A DNA stretch of 64,000 bases, from the NCBI GenBank assembly GCA_018064855.1, contig JAGHUM010000068.1, positions 1-64,000 of the forward strand. Direction: 5' to 3'. Below, piece after piece: positions 19,401 through 26,713 of this stretch; the first letter of the stretch is position 1; each line of letters begins with the position of its first letter. Under the pieces are notes generated by a model. The model saw only the letters and a list, made by a program, of their open reading frames with translations, was not told the origin of the DNA and made no database searches. Source of the stretch: Candidatus Physcocola equi (GTDB lineage: Bacteria > Bacteroidota > Bacteroidia > Bacteroidales > Paludibacteraceae). The position numbers and the translations under genes were made by a program.

Positions 19401-20729
19401 TCTCGATTTTGCGAAAATCATCACTCCATTATAGGTTTTGAAATAGTCTTTCACAATGTTGTGGATGTCTCCATAGGTCGTTTGCAACACCGCTGTGCCG
19501 TCGTTCGCTACTGTCGTGCGACCTATTTCAAGATTTGAGTAGGTGTGTTGGCTGGTGTTGTTCTTGTCAACACCTTCAATTATCCAAGAGAGTTCTGTGC
19601 CAGGCTGAAAGTTGTAGGCAGTGGCGGTGAATGTTTTGTCAGGATTTTCCAATTCCGGACAAATATCTGTGGCTTCTACGCAGATGTAACGTGGGCAGAT
19701 ATCTACTTTGATGTAGTCGAATGCCACTTTGCAGTTGTCTCTGTCGCTTGTGGTGTTGGAACTCAGCGAACATACTCGGTTTGTCTTTCTTGTGAAGTTG
19801 TCGATGTTTGGTACGAAAGGAACGTCCACGATAAGCGTGTATCCAATATCTGTGCGTAAATTACCGTTTTTATCTTTAGCCGAGTCTGGAAATTTTATGT
19901 TCCCGTAGTATGAACTTAGTTTTGTTGAGACAGGTTCGCAACCATCGGGTATTATGGTTGCAGTGACTTTGCATTCTTTATCTCCACTAATTCTAAAATC
20001 GAAATTTATTAACTGATCGTGGTGAACAGCATTGTTTCCAATCGGATTAAAAAGATAAAAGTGGTAAGTGATGCGCACACGCTGACCACTGAACATCTTG
20101 TCGTCGAAGGTCAGTGCGAAGTCTTTCTTGTTGCTGTTGTTGCTTGGTACGTAAAAACACCTTGAGTCAGACAGCTCTATTGGAAGTCCCTGGCCGTTGG
20201 GAAATACCTTTTTCAGATCGTTGGTGATGATGTAAGAGTTTGAGACCGAAGTGTTTTTGTTGAACTCCTTAAACTCGTTATTGTTTGAGCCTTCTGTTGA
20301 AAATTTTATGGATTCTGGGAAATCAAGTTCCAGGTTCTTCCATGCGTAACTGGTTGAACCTCCGGGGTAAATGTATGAATCGCTTGAAATGGCAGAACCT
20401 GGCCTGAAATGTGTGCCATATCCCTCCAGTCTGTCGTAGTCGGCAAAAGGATTGGAACAATTGTTGGCAAAGGCAGGTTTTATGAAGATTGCTAATATGC
20501 ATATACATATTGCTATCTTCAATAATCTTAATTCAAAAATTGTTGAAAACAGTTTTTTGCCCCTTTTAATACGTAAAAACCTATCTGGTTTGTTATCAGT
20601 TTTTGCGTTCGCATTGTTCGTGCATGCTGCACATTCGTTTGCTTTAGCATTGTTACAAAATAGTGGCAATACAGCAAACGGCAAGACCATAGCAATGGCC
20701 ATGCGATTTAACGCCCAATTTTGTCTCAT
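10404..20729 (-). CDS. Giant secreted multi-module surface protein (3441 aa)
   Basis: The product has 3441 residues. The N-terminus has two hydrophobic stretches, residues 10-24 and 69-88. The second looks like a full signal peptide (cleavage KPAFA/NN), and a TTG at codon 70 (20520-20522) could be an alternative start. The -7/-33 promoter at 20808-20838 suits the ATG at 20729. The protein is Cys-, Thr- and Asn-rich. It contains a duplicated 680-residue module (about 1085-1765 and 1873-2545; 792 residues apart, sharing LSYG(T/S)QD, ARKN and YDPLFGT(Q/T)Y), then about seven diverged tandem units of 95-110 residues (about 2560-3290) with CPPTMGD and CIDWYY-type blocks. I see no type A or B T9SS sorting domain at the C-terminus (end: VKAVEPCK), which is odd in this context. 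Ends in TAG; the same frame stays open 28 more codons. It lies upstream of the adhesin-OmpA-PorP genes, separated by a terminator. Function unknown; a surface adhesin or matrix protein is inferred. Confidence 0.85.
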   Translation of the reverse strand: MRQNWALNRMAIAMVLPFAVLPLFCNNAKANECAACTNNANAKTDNKPDRFLRIKRGKKLFSTIFELRLLKIAICICILAIFIKPAFANNCSNPFADYDRLEGYGTHFRPGSAISSDSYIYPGGSTSYAWKNLELDFPESIKFSTEGSNNNEFKEFNKNTSVSNSYIITNDLKKVFPNGQGLPIELSDSRCFYVPSNNSNKKDFALTFDDKMFSGQRVRITYHFYLFNPIGNNAVHHDQLINFDFRISGDKECKVTATIIPDGCEPVSTKLSSYYGNIKFPDSAKDKNGNLRTDIGYTLIVDVPFVPNIDNFTRKTNRVCSLSSNTTSDRDNCKVAFDYIKVDICPRYICVEATDICPELENPDKTFTATAYNFQPGTELSWIIEGVDKNNTSQHTYSNLEIGRTTVANDGTAVLQTTYGDIHNIVKDYFKTYNGVMIFAKSRIDNVEITSSGHISTRCTECIDNDLKPEVYTKTGCSMTFTDVKDQLPLPKVKENNNNIYVPTNTTTYYVEGDTYNTIERQLADNANFIAGKTYTLHTDIYKEGAHKTEENLLTSCEQVFTIKTKPVCPTEEVKLHINLEEANNTDILHALLETKSMDNLYYKADFDCVDEPDIALNNIYHITHDSTHDGCMEKPYTIYYQLLEKNSSAPICVCSAQVVVNHPMGTCPVTPLQLEVTDRSSVSGKKLLDYVRKENYYTNACHSSPFEIPGLSVSSYANFNLINTHSGADCSISNPQPFKYNLTNTNGDIIATCDATIIVTDGDCQPDVCGELENHIAHVSDGQTTVTPGTTSELPLIVAKHYFPQQNNHDYSVEFVFSGRYLSNPVSADGKTINESIHNDGRGLNDPYPIGITYVVWKLEFEGKKFYCYQTINITRGCNERTLADFNVGISTTDLCYGQVSAVTFTSAADPKPEAYLLINGQRQEFDIPFELPATTNDYTLNYAVRDAYGCTYNGSFDMKVLKPTIDCSTSFNQLSRRADDGTLAIPFPVVGGIQDCAGHYDWAYTVTDKNGKVLKDRNGANLSGKVEKNSEMLVAQFPDGFFKVKFELRTNDSAEPQTCTKEYFNLESLEPCAGNADEPAAFTNLVGDDLGGWNLSYGTQDRFGDYHFDAADARKNYYLNLWGKQRIYCEQTNISVSIQRRAAAFKHIPVQYWGRIPDTKLTTTSKLSLYDMLWADKWNNYYGTVEGSGTTYSPSYNYNSTPETVENVYSISYQNSVTTYTKFKCVDSDIPLPVISGATPVIFGPQCSSTDVNAAHFHLNTDVNAYDPLFGTQYPHTVSKPEYALLKVVPEGYTTSMRVGSSSVPFHNSSYLPKAGGAEFYGLNNFDLGEGTCAAINNAVASNSAGRLTYNHKLCITDTKYTSKTPTIDLPLAPAANAVADRAQTTFVVNAAHPFLLVNYASVLGVDVSDFPLHKGNYVSNVNAEDNNTISHVGKEANFSILVEVQNGDEWITLPKSILNCSPTTQLGTGSNSLSNLNRNYESGLFHQATFNLDNACSTHPAGLGFKQTETNESPLTNYISGTNDQHNEAFVTTGWQLLCFDLKDYVGRRVRFSVQNADCNDVNGHSCYHSAYTYFNARHFDLDLQYCPKTERIDVKLSKGFNNYAFRLISGKDTTPLISVKESSFAFRNIYGHKGGNPRIQLYVNGSILIDTMVVSTAPNVKIDVTPSAYKGKERIVKLTDATTFATSHHSASKRIWKVYDPSPSLTQDASPKATDTYTEYDDTEMTQSIGGEGQWVYLIVENNHCCSDTDSVFVDVESYKPDIKCNDIGRAVSEISFTNGDIALDGVFKLNKEACLDDPEFSFTATDEEGNPVANTSIDAAHGAIIGSFKEGYSNVSVTVSMCGATATCKAKIFLTKAYNPCYSEDVLDLYSFDVVGTSFKDWKLSYGSQDHYFKSYYNDHEARKNHAEVCKGLTGSQNPQPLKTTNWNKLNGGNSFVAWAKPWNDFYGTVDGNTISAQGWSPEIDFNLEEKPIEYVYNVDPTTNGGTDADFDRELKVVNKDPLYHPIVSNFKTEGEIENYRFYIYKTNPGYDPLFGTTYKHTMLDDDYQLLPIMPNVGFAVIRVGASMVPYHNNNTHKNFLQRHGFSEWGYANYHSVADYGACGADFPKFQQQYTEDFGNLTISNYYPTSGSYMNLTLDKKLLGLAPNGQGSADRAQHTFLIDEDNKDFRLRYATVLSCDITHVGCHYYERSTEGKYIGRGPNTSVIVEVKHNGKWIRMPGSIAHMRSNVCLPYPNKNDDARNIYFRREGFAYEGKGEMEQEDKFTVIQTQHASNFNKFHQANFDVDNSDGCKRPKGLGYQELTSKVVTSAVEDQYLAAFSQENHNECYVTTGWQPISFNLSAYVGDSARLTIEAADCTDRDGQSKEHGAYIYVTSIPSKASIIYCESSGMINGAAEKGYNNYYVRFYNATDTTPMIMLQSNYFALKNPLLTPDTKIEIYGDDYLMQTDSLVSFSSSQFEAKQQCFYNYDFRKIGEDVAGNTYKFQIYDYDENLTADKLPSDDNTKFTTIEDTVALDQQIHEKGQWVYFIAKNGDCCSDTTKKFIVPDLTLNYTCNEKDFDLGNISIDSCATSIKQVLEIAKLKGFEEPTSSMNCPAAVSIIYSSDNKTWAKTESESDLAKPLFKKGPQYYLKWRFTGSDNTEYTCPKAVKFKVEYTCPTPNDWGTFYDFCSANLDDIEKWGKAKLVADLTEKYNDCLTKKQVHWATDASNVFNDVTTGMEAPVSSGQHTLRYIVSGINNNVKNCEYKFRIEPGLCPYAKAAGNYTHSSELVSMSFDESRCDDSYKYKDVINQLRIVAKSAGHSMPEDDCPSVTWTAWDKDNNEKGIDDDVLLQSKQYVGWKYTTDGEEHFCKYPFSAIYTCPYKSGETIETITLAGTDCPPTMGDMIKMAEKKWTISFPDTTTNCIDWYYYRNSSTKEKYKTDSLVNIADNQFVGWEYKSPDGQVSTCQYKFNVKNLCYNQKNNEIVTIEIDGSACPPTMGDIVNMAQEKWNFTFPDSTADCIDWHHYRNATETQRYQFKADSIVPFGSNQYIGWTIKSGSDYYTCKYKFNVKNADCAVKKSDTSAGDLSISGSSCSPTQGELVDFVQKSLGLTFPDTVQNSCISWFYKKGSEESAFNADALTSKDEQYVGWRVKAGSIKECKYKVKVNITCPRNKSNAKDLGDLYLTNSCEITEKELVDLINADKDRLGFEVPDKECMTFYYKPSGGTKMAYDPDGIVKLGNSQIFEWRINHTDGITNECEYTFNLKDHICPALDTLRIDGPASKEDVVMALASVNPKTYNICGSSRTLVLSNTSINDTYEKGEIGTILWNVKDKGYSCTQVLKINAKPFVIKCREVGGMRMTDDTYNIPLPSVDLGETHCSTPLTWDISVFDGPDADANEITDKLDFTVVGDHIETKAPFGYTYWTFTAKKCGTHSNTCQQKVLMVKAVEPCK
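10900..13050 (-). repeat. About seven diverged tandem units coding for 95-110 aa repeats
   Basis: Inside the giant gene, blocks such as CPPTMGDMIKMAEKKW, CPPTMGDIVNMAQEKW, CSPTQGELVDFVQKSL and CEITEKELVDLI recur about every 285-330 nt, each followed by an FPD...CI(D/S)W(Y/H/F)-type motif and a WxxxxxxxxxxxCxYKF-type motif. DNA similarity is visible between adjacent units (around 11770 and 12060). Boundaries are approximate. Confidence 0.8.
13060..17500 (-). repeat. Two diverged copies of a ~2-kb coding module in the giant gene
   Basis: The first copy begins near 17475 and the second near 15110 (offset about 2376 nt, 792 codons). Both contain the CCATAAGACAG stretch (17431 and 15055), the YDPLFGT block, a RVG(S/A)S(S/M)VP(F/Y)HN block, an ADRAQ(T/H)TF block, an YVTTGWQ-like block and a CCSDT motif near their ends. 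This is an ancient internal duplication. Confidence 0.8.
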
Positions 20730-20807
20730 CTATATATGTAGTATTAACTTTAAATATGAAGTTGTAGTGGCGCAACTTCCTCTGTAATCAATTTACTTTA
20801 CAACACA

Positions 20808-20838
20808 CAAATTTAGTGAAATTCTTTTTTTCTACAAA
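20808..20838 (-). promoter_or_regulatory. Promoter of the 3441-aa gene
   Basis: On the minus strand, TTTG (20835-20838), a 19-nt spacer and TAAATTTG (20808-20815) match the Bacteroidetes TTTG-N19-TAnnTTTG pattern. The ATG lies about 79 nt downstream. The -33 box touches the hairpin at 20840-20868. Confidence 0.7.
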
Positions 20839-20870
20839 AAAAGTGAAGCATTGGTCATGCTTCACTTTCA
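20834..20870. repeat. Shared hairpin, copy 2, directly upstream of the giant-gene promoter
   Basis: Perfect stem AAAGTGAAGCAT (20840-20851) / ATGCTTCACTTT (20857-20868) with loop TGGTC. It is identical to the hairpin at 10268-10296 except for one loop base, including the preceding ACAAAAA run. It is some 290 nt beyond the LytTR gene stop, and a separate terminator (21014-21048) lies closer to that gene. Between these sites, 20871-21010 holds nothing recognised. Confidence 0.75.
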
Positions 20871-21009
20871 AACAAACATTTTAGATAGAGATTATAGCTT
20901 ACTATATAGATTGTTTTCCATCGATTTCAGAAAAACAATTTAGTAAAATCATTATTCGGATGCCAAAACTCTTGTTGTCGTTTTCGTTTTGACGTTGCAA
21001 ATTTAACGC

Positions 21010-21050
21010 AAAAAACCGCCTATCTCCAAATGGGTGGGATAGACGGTTCA
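21010..21050 (-). terminator. Terminator of the LytTR gene
   Basis: AACCGCCTATC (21014-21024) pairs with GATAGACGGTT (21038-21048), one mismatch, and is followed on the minus strand by a T-run. It lies 113 nt after the stop at 21161. Confidence 0.8.
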
Positions 21051-21160
21051 TTTATGTGATTATTGCTCGTTTTTGTGATGAATCGCATTTTTCTGTGATG
21101 AAATGCTATTTGGAAAATTTAGTCAAATTTTGTAAGTGTTATTTTGTAATAGTTTGTCGA

Positions 21161-22255
21161 TTAGGAGATTGCTTTGCTGAAAGCTGACGTAAAACTCCTA
21201 GATACAGGAATTCCGCTTTTGTAGCCGTCTATACTTATTCTATAGCCCTGACTGTTGCCTTCTACACCTTTAACGTGGTTAATATTGACGATAAATGCTC
21301 TGTGGACTCTTATGAGATTTTGTGAATCCGCCAGCATGATCTCCAATTGTTTCATGGTTTGCCTAAGCTGGCTTGCTTTTATTTCTTTGTTTTTATCGTA
21401 GTAGGTGATGGTGATGTAGTTTCCTTCCGCCTCTGCTGCAATAAAGTCTTTTTCATCAATTGAGATTGAGTCTTGTGTGGTGCCGTAAAGCGTTATCGTC
21501 TTTGATGGCGCCACCTCTTTTACTTTATTGTAATTGTCCGATAATCGTTTGTTTATGTCTTCCAATTCTTTCTCTAAATCTTCACTCTTTTTTGCAAGGT
21601 AGAGAGTTCTCGGATCTTCAATATATAGACTTGATGATAAGAGAATGAAAGTCGGCACTATTGACGTAAGCAGTGCTTCTGGATAATAGCATTGTACTGT
21701 TGTGATTGTTGCTAATGACCAGAATAAATTCATGGATGTGCTTCTGACATACTTATTTATGTCATTCCACGAATTTAGAATAACTCCAAAATATACTATT
21801 AGTGTAAGAATGATGTATGTGTAAATAATATAAACGGGCAATCCCATTGAATAGAATGTGATGTCACCTTCCACATAATAAACCATCGGCATAGAAGCAG
21901 TCATACCTACTAAAGCTGTAAATAGCGCAATCTTGGATACTTTATATAGTATTTGTTTTCTAAAGTCTCCATGTATTATGCTTAGCAGATAGCAGAATGT
22001 GCCATGCACAACTACCATAAGGGAAATATAGAATACCCAGTGTACTATGTCATTGAAGTGGTTGGGTAATATGTTTATGTGATTTACTGTCCATGCTGAT
22101 AAACCATCAAAGATTATTTCAATCATGCAAATAAGTTGTAGTCTGAGGTAAATCTTCGATTGTTTAATGCCAAGATGACGAGCCAGTCTTTGGTATCTTA
22201 TGATTGGAAGCAGTAAAATCAAAAAGCAACCTAATTGAAGCTTTATATCTTCCAT
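21161..22255 (-). CDS. Membrane-bound LytTR-family transcription regulator
   Basis: The product has 364 residues. Residues 1-215 contain about seven hydrophobic helices (for example CFLILLLPII, HWVFYISLMVVV, YIIYTYIILTLIVYFGVIL). Residues about 220-245 form a charged coiled coil (KSEDLEKELEDINKRL). Residues 254-364 are a LytTR DNA-binding domain with AEAEGNYITI, LIRVHRAFIVN, NHVKGVEG and IPVSRSF. There is no receiver domain, so the membrane part is the likely sensor. Such one-component membrane LytTR proteins are common in Bacteroidota; their targets are usually nearby or unknown. It lies 430 nt upstream of the giant surface-protein gene on the same strand and behind infB, but separated from both by terminators. 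Control of the surface locus is possible but only inferred from position. Confidence 0.88.
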   Translation of the reverse strand: MEDIKLQLGCFLILLLPIIRYQRLARHLGIKQSKIYLRLQLICMIEIIFDGLSAWTVNHINILPNHFNDIVHWVFYISLMVVVHGTFCYLLSIIHGDFRKQILYKVSKIALFTALVGMTASMPMVYYVEGDITFYSMGLPVYIIYTYIILTLIVYFGVILNSWNDINKYVRSTSMNLFWSLATITTVQCYYPEALLTSIVPTFILLSSSLYIEDPRTLYLAKKSEDLEKELEDINKRLSDNYNKVKEVAPSKTITLYGTTQDSISIDEKDFIAAEAEGNYITITYYDKNKEIKASQLRQTMKQLEIMLADSQNLIRVHRAFIVNINHVKGVEGNSQGYRISIDGYKSGIPVSRSFTSAFSKAIS

Positions 22256-22289
22256 TTTTTTTGTGTTATCAGGCGAATTGTGTGATAAT

Positions 22290-22326
22290 TAAAACAAAAA
22301 GCGGGACAATCTCTGCCCCGCTTATA
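22290..22326 (-). terminator. Terminator of the rimP-nusA-infB operon
   Basis: AAGCGGG (22299-22305) pairs with CCCGCTT (22317-22323); the minus strand continues with a T-run. It lies 28 nt after the infB stop. Confidence 0.85.
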
Positions 22327-22350
22327 TATGATTTAGAGCAATAAAGGATT

Positions 22351-25080
22351 TTATTGTTCCAATTTTCTTGCTACTTCGATTTCATCGTAGGCTTCGATGA
22401 TATCTCCGTTTTGAATGTCATTGTAATTGTTGATGTTCAAGCCGCATTCCATTCCGGAAGTTACTTCTTTCGCATCGTCTTTGAATCGTTTCAAACTTTC
22501 GAGTGATCCTGTATGGATAACGATACCCTCGCGGATGACACGAACCTTGCTGGTACGTTTCACCTTACCTTCACGCACTAAGCAACCTGCGATTGTGCCG
22601 ACTTTTGAAATCTTGAAGACGTTCTGAACTTCGAGCTGACCAGTAACTTGTTCGCGCACTTCTGGTGAAAGCATACCTTCCATGGCGTCTTTGATCTGTT
22701 CGATTGCGTCATACACGATAGAGTAGAGGCGGATATCGATTTTCTCTTTTTCTGCGAGTTTGCGCGCCGATTGTGAAGGACGTACTTGGAAGCCGACGAT
22801 GATGGCGTCTGACGCTGCTGCAAGCATGACGTCCGATTCTGAAATCTGACCCACTGCTTTGTGAATGACCTGAACTTCGATTTCCGGAGTTGACAATTTG
22901 ATGAGAGAGTCGGTAAGTGCTTCCACAGTACCGTCCACGTCTGCCTTGATGATGATCTTGAGCTCGTGGAATTCGCCCTGTGCTTTTCTTCGTCCGAGTT
23001 CCTCCAAAGTGAGGTGGGTGGAAGTGCGAAGGCTTTGCTCGCGTTGAAGTTGGTCTCTCTTGCTTGCGATTTCACGTGCTTCCTGGTCGGTATCCATCAC
23101 GTTGAGCTTGTCACCTGCCTGTGGCGCACCGTTAAGGCCAAGCACGAGGGCTGGCTGTGCGGGTTTAACCTCGGTCACGCGCTGTCCACGTTCGTTAAAC
23201 ATCGCCTTGACTTTACCATAGTTGGTACCTGCGACACAGACGTCACCAACACGAAGCGTACCGTTGTTGACCAGTACGGTTGAGGTGTAGCCACGTCCTT
23301 TGTCGAGCTGGCTTTCAATGATGATACCACTTGCCTTTCTGTTTGGGTTTGCCTTGAGGTCGAGCATTTCGGCTTCGAGCAATACCTTTTCCATAAGGTC
23401 TTCCACGCCAGTTCCTTTCTTGGCAGCGATTTCCTGACACTGGTATTTACCACCCCAATCTTCAACGAGGTAGTTCATAGCCGCGAGCGATTCTCTGATT
23501 TTGTCAGGGTTTGCTGATGGCTTATCACATTTGTTAATAGCAAATACGATAGGAATACCTGCGTTTGCTGCGTGGTTGATCGCTTCCTTGGTTTGTGGCA
23601 TGACGTCGTCGTCGGCTGCTACAATGATAATGGCAATGTCGGCAACCTGTGCACCACGGGCACGCATCGCTGTGAAGGCTTCGTGACCTGGAGTGTCGAG
23701 GAACGAAATCTGCTGTCCGTTAGGAAGTGTTACGTTGTATGCACCAATGTGTTGTGTGATGCCACCGGCCTCACCTGCGATCACGTTGGTGTTTCGGATG
23801 TAGTCGAGCAATGAAGTCTTACCATGGTCAACGTGGCCCATCACAGTTACAACTGGCGGACGGCTCATCAATTCTTCTGGTTTGTCGTCTTCTTCCTGGA
23901 TGGCTTCGGCTACTTCTGCACTGATATATTCGGTCTTGAACCCAAATTCGCTTGCTACGAGGTTGATGGTTTCGGCATCAAGACGCTGGTTGATAGATAC
24001 CATCTGACCAAGCATCATACATTTGCTGATGACTTCTACCACCGATACACCCATCATGACAGCCATGTCGTTGGCTGTAACGAATTCGGTTACGCGCAAA
24101 GTTTCTTTTTCTTTGCTTTCTTCAAGTTCCTGTTTTCTGCGTTGCTCTGCTTGCTGCTCACGTTTGTCGTGACGGTGCTTAGCCGAGTTTTTATTTGGCA
24201 ACTGCTTGTTTGTGAGCTCTTTCTTTGTTTTCTTGATGTTTTCGTATGCTTCGCGCTGCAAATCATCTTCCGACAAGCCTTTGCTCTTTTTCTTATTCCC
24301 GTGCTTGCCTGGTCTGCCGCCTCCACCGTTGTTGCCATTGTTGTTGCCACCGTTGTCGTTCGAACGGTAATTGTCAACATCGATTCTTTCCTTTTGTGCT
24401 GAGATGCGGTTGCGTTTTCTGCGTTCTCCGTTTTCTCCGCTCTCGTTATTGTCGTTTCCGTTCCCGCCGTTGTTGAATCTGGCGTCACGTTCGCGTTTTC
24501 TCTCTTCCTTCGATTTTTTCTTAGGACGAGTCTGTTGGTTAATCGAGTCGAGGTCGAGTTTGCCAAGAACTTTGATGTTTGGTTGAGGCTCTGCTTTGCC
24601 TAAAATCTTCGCTGCAGAAGTCACTTCCACTTCATCTGTTGTAGAGGCATTTGTTGTTTCCTCCTTCTTTGGCTCTGCAGGCTTGCTGGCAGGAGCCTCG
24701 TTTTGTGGCTTGCTCTGTGTGTTTTTGGGTTTCACAGGATTTCCCTTTTTATCGAGTTCGATTTTTCCAACAGCGTGGACTTGTATCGTTTTCGGCACTT
24801 CTGTCTTGATTTCTTCCGGCTTCTTCTTCTCGTTGAAGCCTTCAATGGCTACAGAAGAGTTTTTCCCTTTCTCATGTCTTTGCCTTGTGATGTCTTCAGC
24901 AACGGCTTTGGCTTCCATGTCTGGTTTGAATTCCTTGTAAACGAGGGAAACCTGTTCGTCAGACAATGTTTGGTTTGGGTTGTTACTAGTCAGTGCTTTC
25001 CCTTTTCTTTCGAAGAATTCAATGACTGTATTGGCGCCTACTCCAACTTCTTTGGCAATTTGGACTAATCTTTTTGACAT
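22351..25080 (-). CDS. infB: Translation initiation factor IF-2
   Basis: The product has 909 residues from the ATG at 25078-25080 ([13 protein letters not shown]). The open frame extends 39 codons further upstream, but IF-2 proteins of this group begin with the SKRL...IAKE(V/L)xVG domain, so the internal ATG is chosen. The N-terminal IF2-N domain is followed by a long charged, Gly/Asn-rich linker (about 60-330). A second IF2-N domain ([14 protein letters not shown]) precedes the GTPase domain with GHVDHGKTS (about 413), DTPGHE and NKCDKP. The C-terminal part holds the EF-Tu-like domain 2, IF-2 domain 3 and the fMet-tRNA binding domain ([14 protein letters not shown]). It brings initiator tRNA to the 30S subunit. 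It is third in the rimP-nusA-infB order, but a 303-bp gap separates it from nusA. Confidence 0.97.
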   Translation of the reverse strand: MSKRLVQIAKEVGVGANTVIEFFERKGKALTSNNPNQTLSDEQVSLVYKEFKPDMEAKAVAEDITRQRHEKGKNSSVAIEGFNEKKKPEEIKTEVPKTIQVHAVGKIELDKKGNPVKPKNTQSKPQNEAPASKPAEPKKEETTNASTTDEVEVTSAAKILGKAEPQPNIKVLGKLDLDSINQQTRPKKKSKEERKRERDARFNNGGNGNDNNESGENGERRKRNRISAQKERIDVDNYRSNDNGGNNNGNNGGGGRPGKHGNKKKSKGLSEDDLQREAYENIKKTKKELTNKQLPNKNSAKHRHDKREQQAEQRRKQELEESKEKETLRVTEFVTANDMAVMMGVSVVEVISKCMMLGQMVSINQRLDAETINLVASEFGFKTEYISAEVAEAIQEEDDKPEELMSRPPVVTVMGHVDHGKTSLLDYIRNTNVIAGEAGGITQHIGAYNVTLPNGQQISFLDTPGHEAFTAMRARGAQVADIAIIIVAADDDVMPQTKEAINHAANAGIPIVFAINKCDKPSANPDKIRESLAAMNYLVEDWGGKYQCQEIAAKKGTGVEDLMEKVLLEAEMLDLKANPNRKASGIIIESQLDKGRGYTSTVLVNNGTLRVGDVCVAGTNYGKVKAMFNERGQRVTEVKPAQPALVLGLNGAPQAGDKLNVMDTDQEAREIASKRDQLQREQSLRTSTHLTLEELGRRKAQGEFHELKIIIKADVDGTVEALTDSLIKLSTPEIEVQVIHKAVGQISESDVMLAAASDAIIVGFQVRPSQSARKLAEKEKIDIRLYSIVYDAIEQIKDAMEGMLSPEVREQVTGQLEVQNVFKISKVGTIAGCLVREGKVKRTSKVRVIREGIVIHTGSLESLKRFKDDAKEVTSGMECGLNINNYNDIQNGDIIEAYDEIEVARKLEQ

Positions 25081-25383
25081 ATTTTTATTGACGATATTCT
25101 CTTTAAGAAATGACCGGAAAAACGTTCCCACGCGTTTCCCCACAATAAATAGTTTTAATAACACTTTCGGCTTTGCTACTTCTGTGCGGATGTTCAATGG
25201 AACATTCGGAAGAGGCAGGCTGGCCTATTGTGACAATAATCGTTGCTTTGGCGCACTGAGCCTCGGCAAGGTGAGAGTGAAATGTTGCTTTTATTGTGAG
25301 GTGAGCATTGCTGGTTTATGGCAAGAGGCTAACGAAAGCAACCAGACACAATTTGATCAGACGTTAACATAAGACGAGAGCGA
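25081..25383. other. 303-bp gap between nusA and infB without a recognised feature
   Basis: This is unusually long for a nusA-infB junction. The open frame upstream of the infB ATG is probably leader. I see no convincing hairpin terminator, no promoter box of good quality and no small gene. A regulatory leader for infB is possible. Confidence 0.4.
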
Positions 25384-26712
25384 TTAGGCCTCTTCGGCAG
25401 GAGCGTCTGTTCCTTCTTCAGACTGATCAGCAGCCTCAACATCCGCTTCGTCGATGCGGAACTGTTCGTTGATGATGTCAAGCACTTCATCGATTGTCTC
25501 CTCTTCAAGGTCGGTGCGGTCGATGAGTTCTTGTCTTGGAATTTTGATGACTTCCTTCGCGGTGCTGCAACCGATGTTTTTGAGCGCTTCAATAACCCAA
25601 GCATCGATTTCGTCGAGGAATTCGTCAAGATAATAGTCGTTGGCGTCGTGGCCGTCTGCGTCGTCTCTGAACACTTCTATCTTGTATTCAGTGAGCATAT
25701 TTGCCAACTTGATGTTGTTGCCGTTCTTACCGATGGCAAGGGAGATTTCCTCACTGTGCAGGAACACGTCTGCACGTTTGTGCTCGTCAAATACGCTGAT
25801 GTCTGAAACATGAGCAGGACTGAGCGCACGCGAGATGAAGAGTTTCAAGTTGTCGGTATATTGGATAACATCAATGTTTTCGTTTCTCAATTCGCGAACG
25901 ATTCCGTGGATACGCGCACCCTTCATGCCGACGCATGCACCAACTGGGTCGATACGTTCGTCGTAAGATTCAACTGCAACTTTAGCGCGCTCGCCTGGGA
26001 TGCGTGCGATTTTGCGGATTGTGATGAGTCCGTCGAGAATTTCAGGAACGTCGCGTTCAAACAAACGCTGGAGGAACAAAGGTGATGTGCGCGAAAGAAT
26101 GATTTTTGGGTCATTGTTTCTGTTGTCCACCTTGGCAACCACTGCTGTTACCTTGTCGCCTTTGCGGTAGAAGTCGCCAGGAATCTGTTCCGATTTTGGC
26201 AAAGACATTTCGTTGCCTTCGTCATCCACGAGGAGCATTTCCTTTTTCCAAACCTGATATACTTCGGCAGAAATTACGGTGCCGACTTTCTCTTTATATT
26301 TGTTGTAGAGGTTATCTTTTTGGAGGTCAAGGATTTTAGATCCGAGAGTCTGACGGAGATTGAGCACTGCACGACGTCCGAAGTCGGAGAAGTTGACCTG
26401 TTCGGCGTATGTGTCGCCGATGTTCATGTCTTCATTGCCTTCGATTTTGTGAACTTCAGAAAGTGTGATTTCTTTGTTCTCATCCTCAAGGTCTTCGTCT
26501 GCTACCACTTCTCTGTTGCGGTATATTTCGAGGTCGCCTTTTTTGGCGTTGATGATGACGTCGTAGTTCTCATCCGAGCCGACCATTTTTGAAATGACGC
26601 TGCGGAAAGAGTCTTCCAGTACGCTCACTAATGTGTTTCTATCGATTTTTTTCTCTTCTGTGTATTTGGAGAATATTTCAGCCAAATCCACTACGTCTTG
26701 CTTTGCAGCCAT
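25384..26712 (-). CDS. nusA: Transcription termination/antitermination factor NusA
   Basis: The product has 442 residues. The N-terminal RNA-polymerase-binding domain has the early block LVSVLEDSFRS. It is followed by an S1 domain (about 130-200), then two KH domains with the signatures ARIPGERAKVAV, DPVGACVGMKGARI, LSPAHVSDI and SLAIGKNGNNIKLA. The C-terminal tail is acidic and ends in APAEEA, without the duplicated acidic repeats seen in enterobacteria. NusA modulates pausing and termination. It starts one nucleotide past the rimP stop (26714), so the two are translationally close, and they share the promoter at 27274-27305. Confidence 0.97.
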   Translation of the reverse strand: MAAKQDVVDLAEIFSKYTEEKKIDRNTLVSVLEDSFRSVISKMVGSDENYDVIINAKKGDLEIYRNREVVADEDLEDENKEITLSEVHKIEGNEDMNIGDTYAEQVNFSDFGRRAVLNLRQTLGSKILDLQKDNLYNKYKEKVGTVISAEVYQVWKKEMLLVDDEGNEMSLPKSEQIPGDFYRKGDKVTAVVAKVDNRNNDPKIILSRTSPLFLQRLFERDVPEILDGLITIRKIARIPGERAKVAVESYDERIDPVGACVGMKGARIHGIVRELRNENIDVIQYTDNLKLFISRALSPAHVSDISVFDEHKRADVFLHSEEISLAIGKNGNNIKLANMLTEYKIEVFRDDADGHDANDYYLDEFLDEIDAWVIEALKNIGCSTAKEVIKIPRQELIDRTDLEEETIDEVLDIINEQFRIDEADVEAADQSEEGTDAPAEEA

Positions 26713-26713
26713 A

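Noticed and set aside
25081-25197. N-terminal extension of IF-2 (39 codons)
   Set aside because: The canonical start [13 protein letters not shown] lies at 25080. The extension has no similarity to the IF-2 N-terminus and is probably leader.
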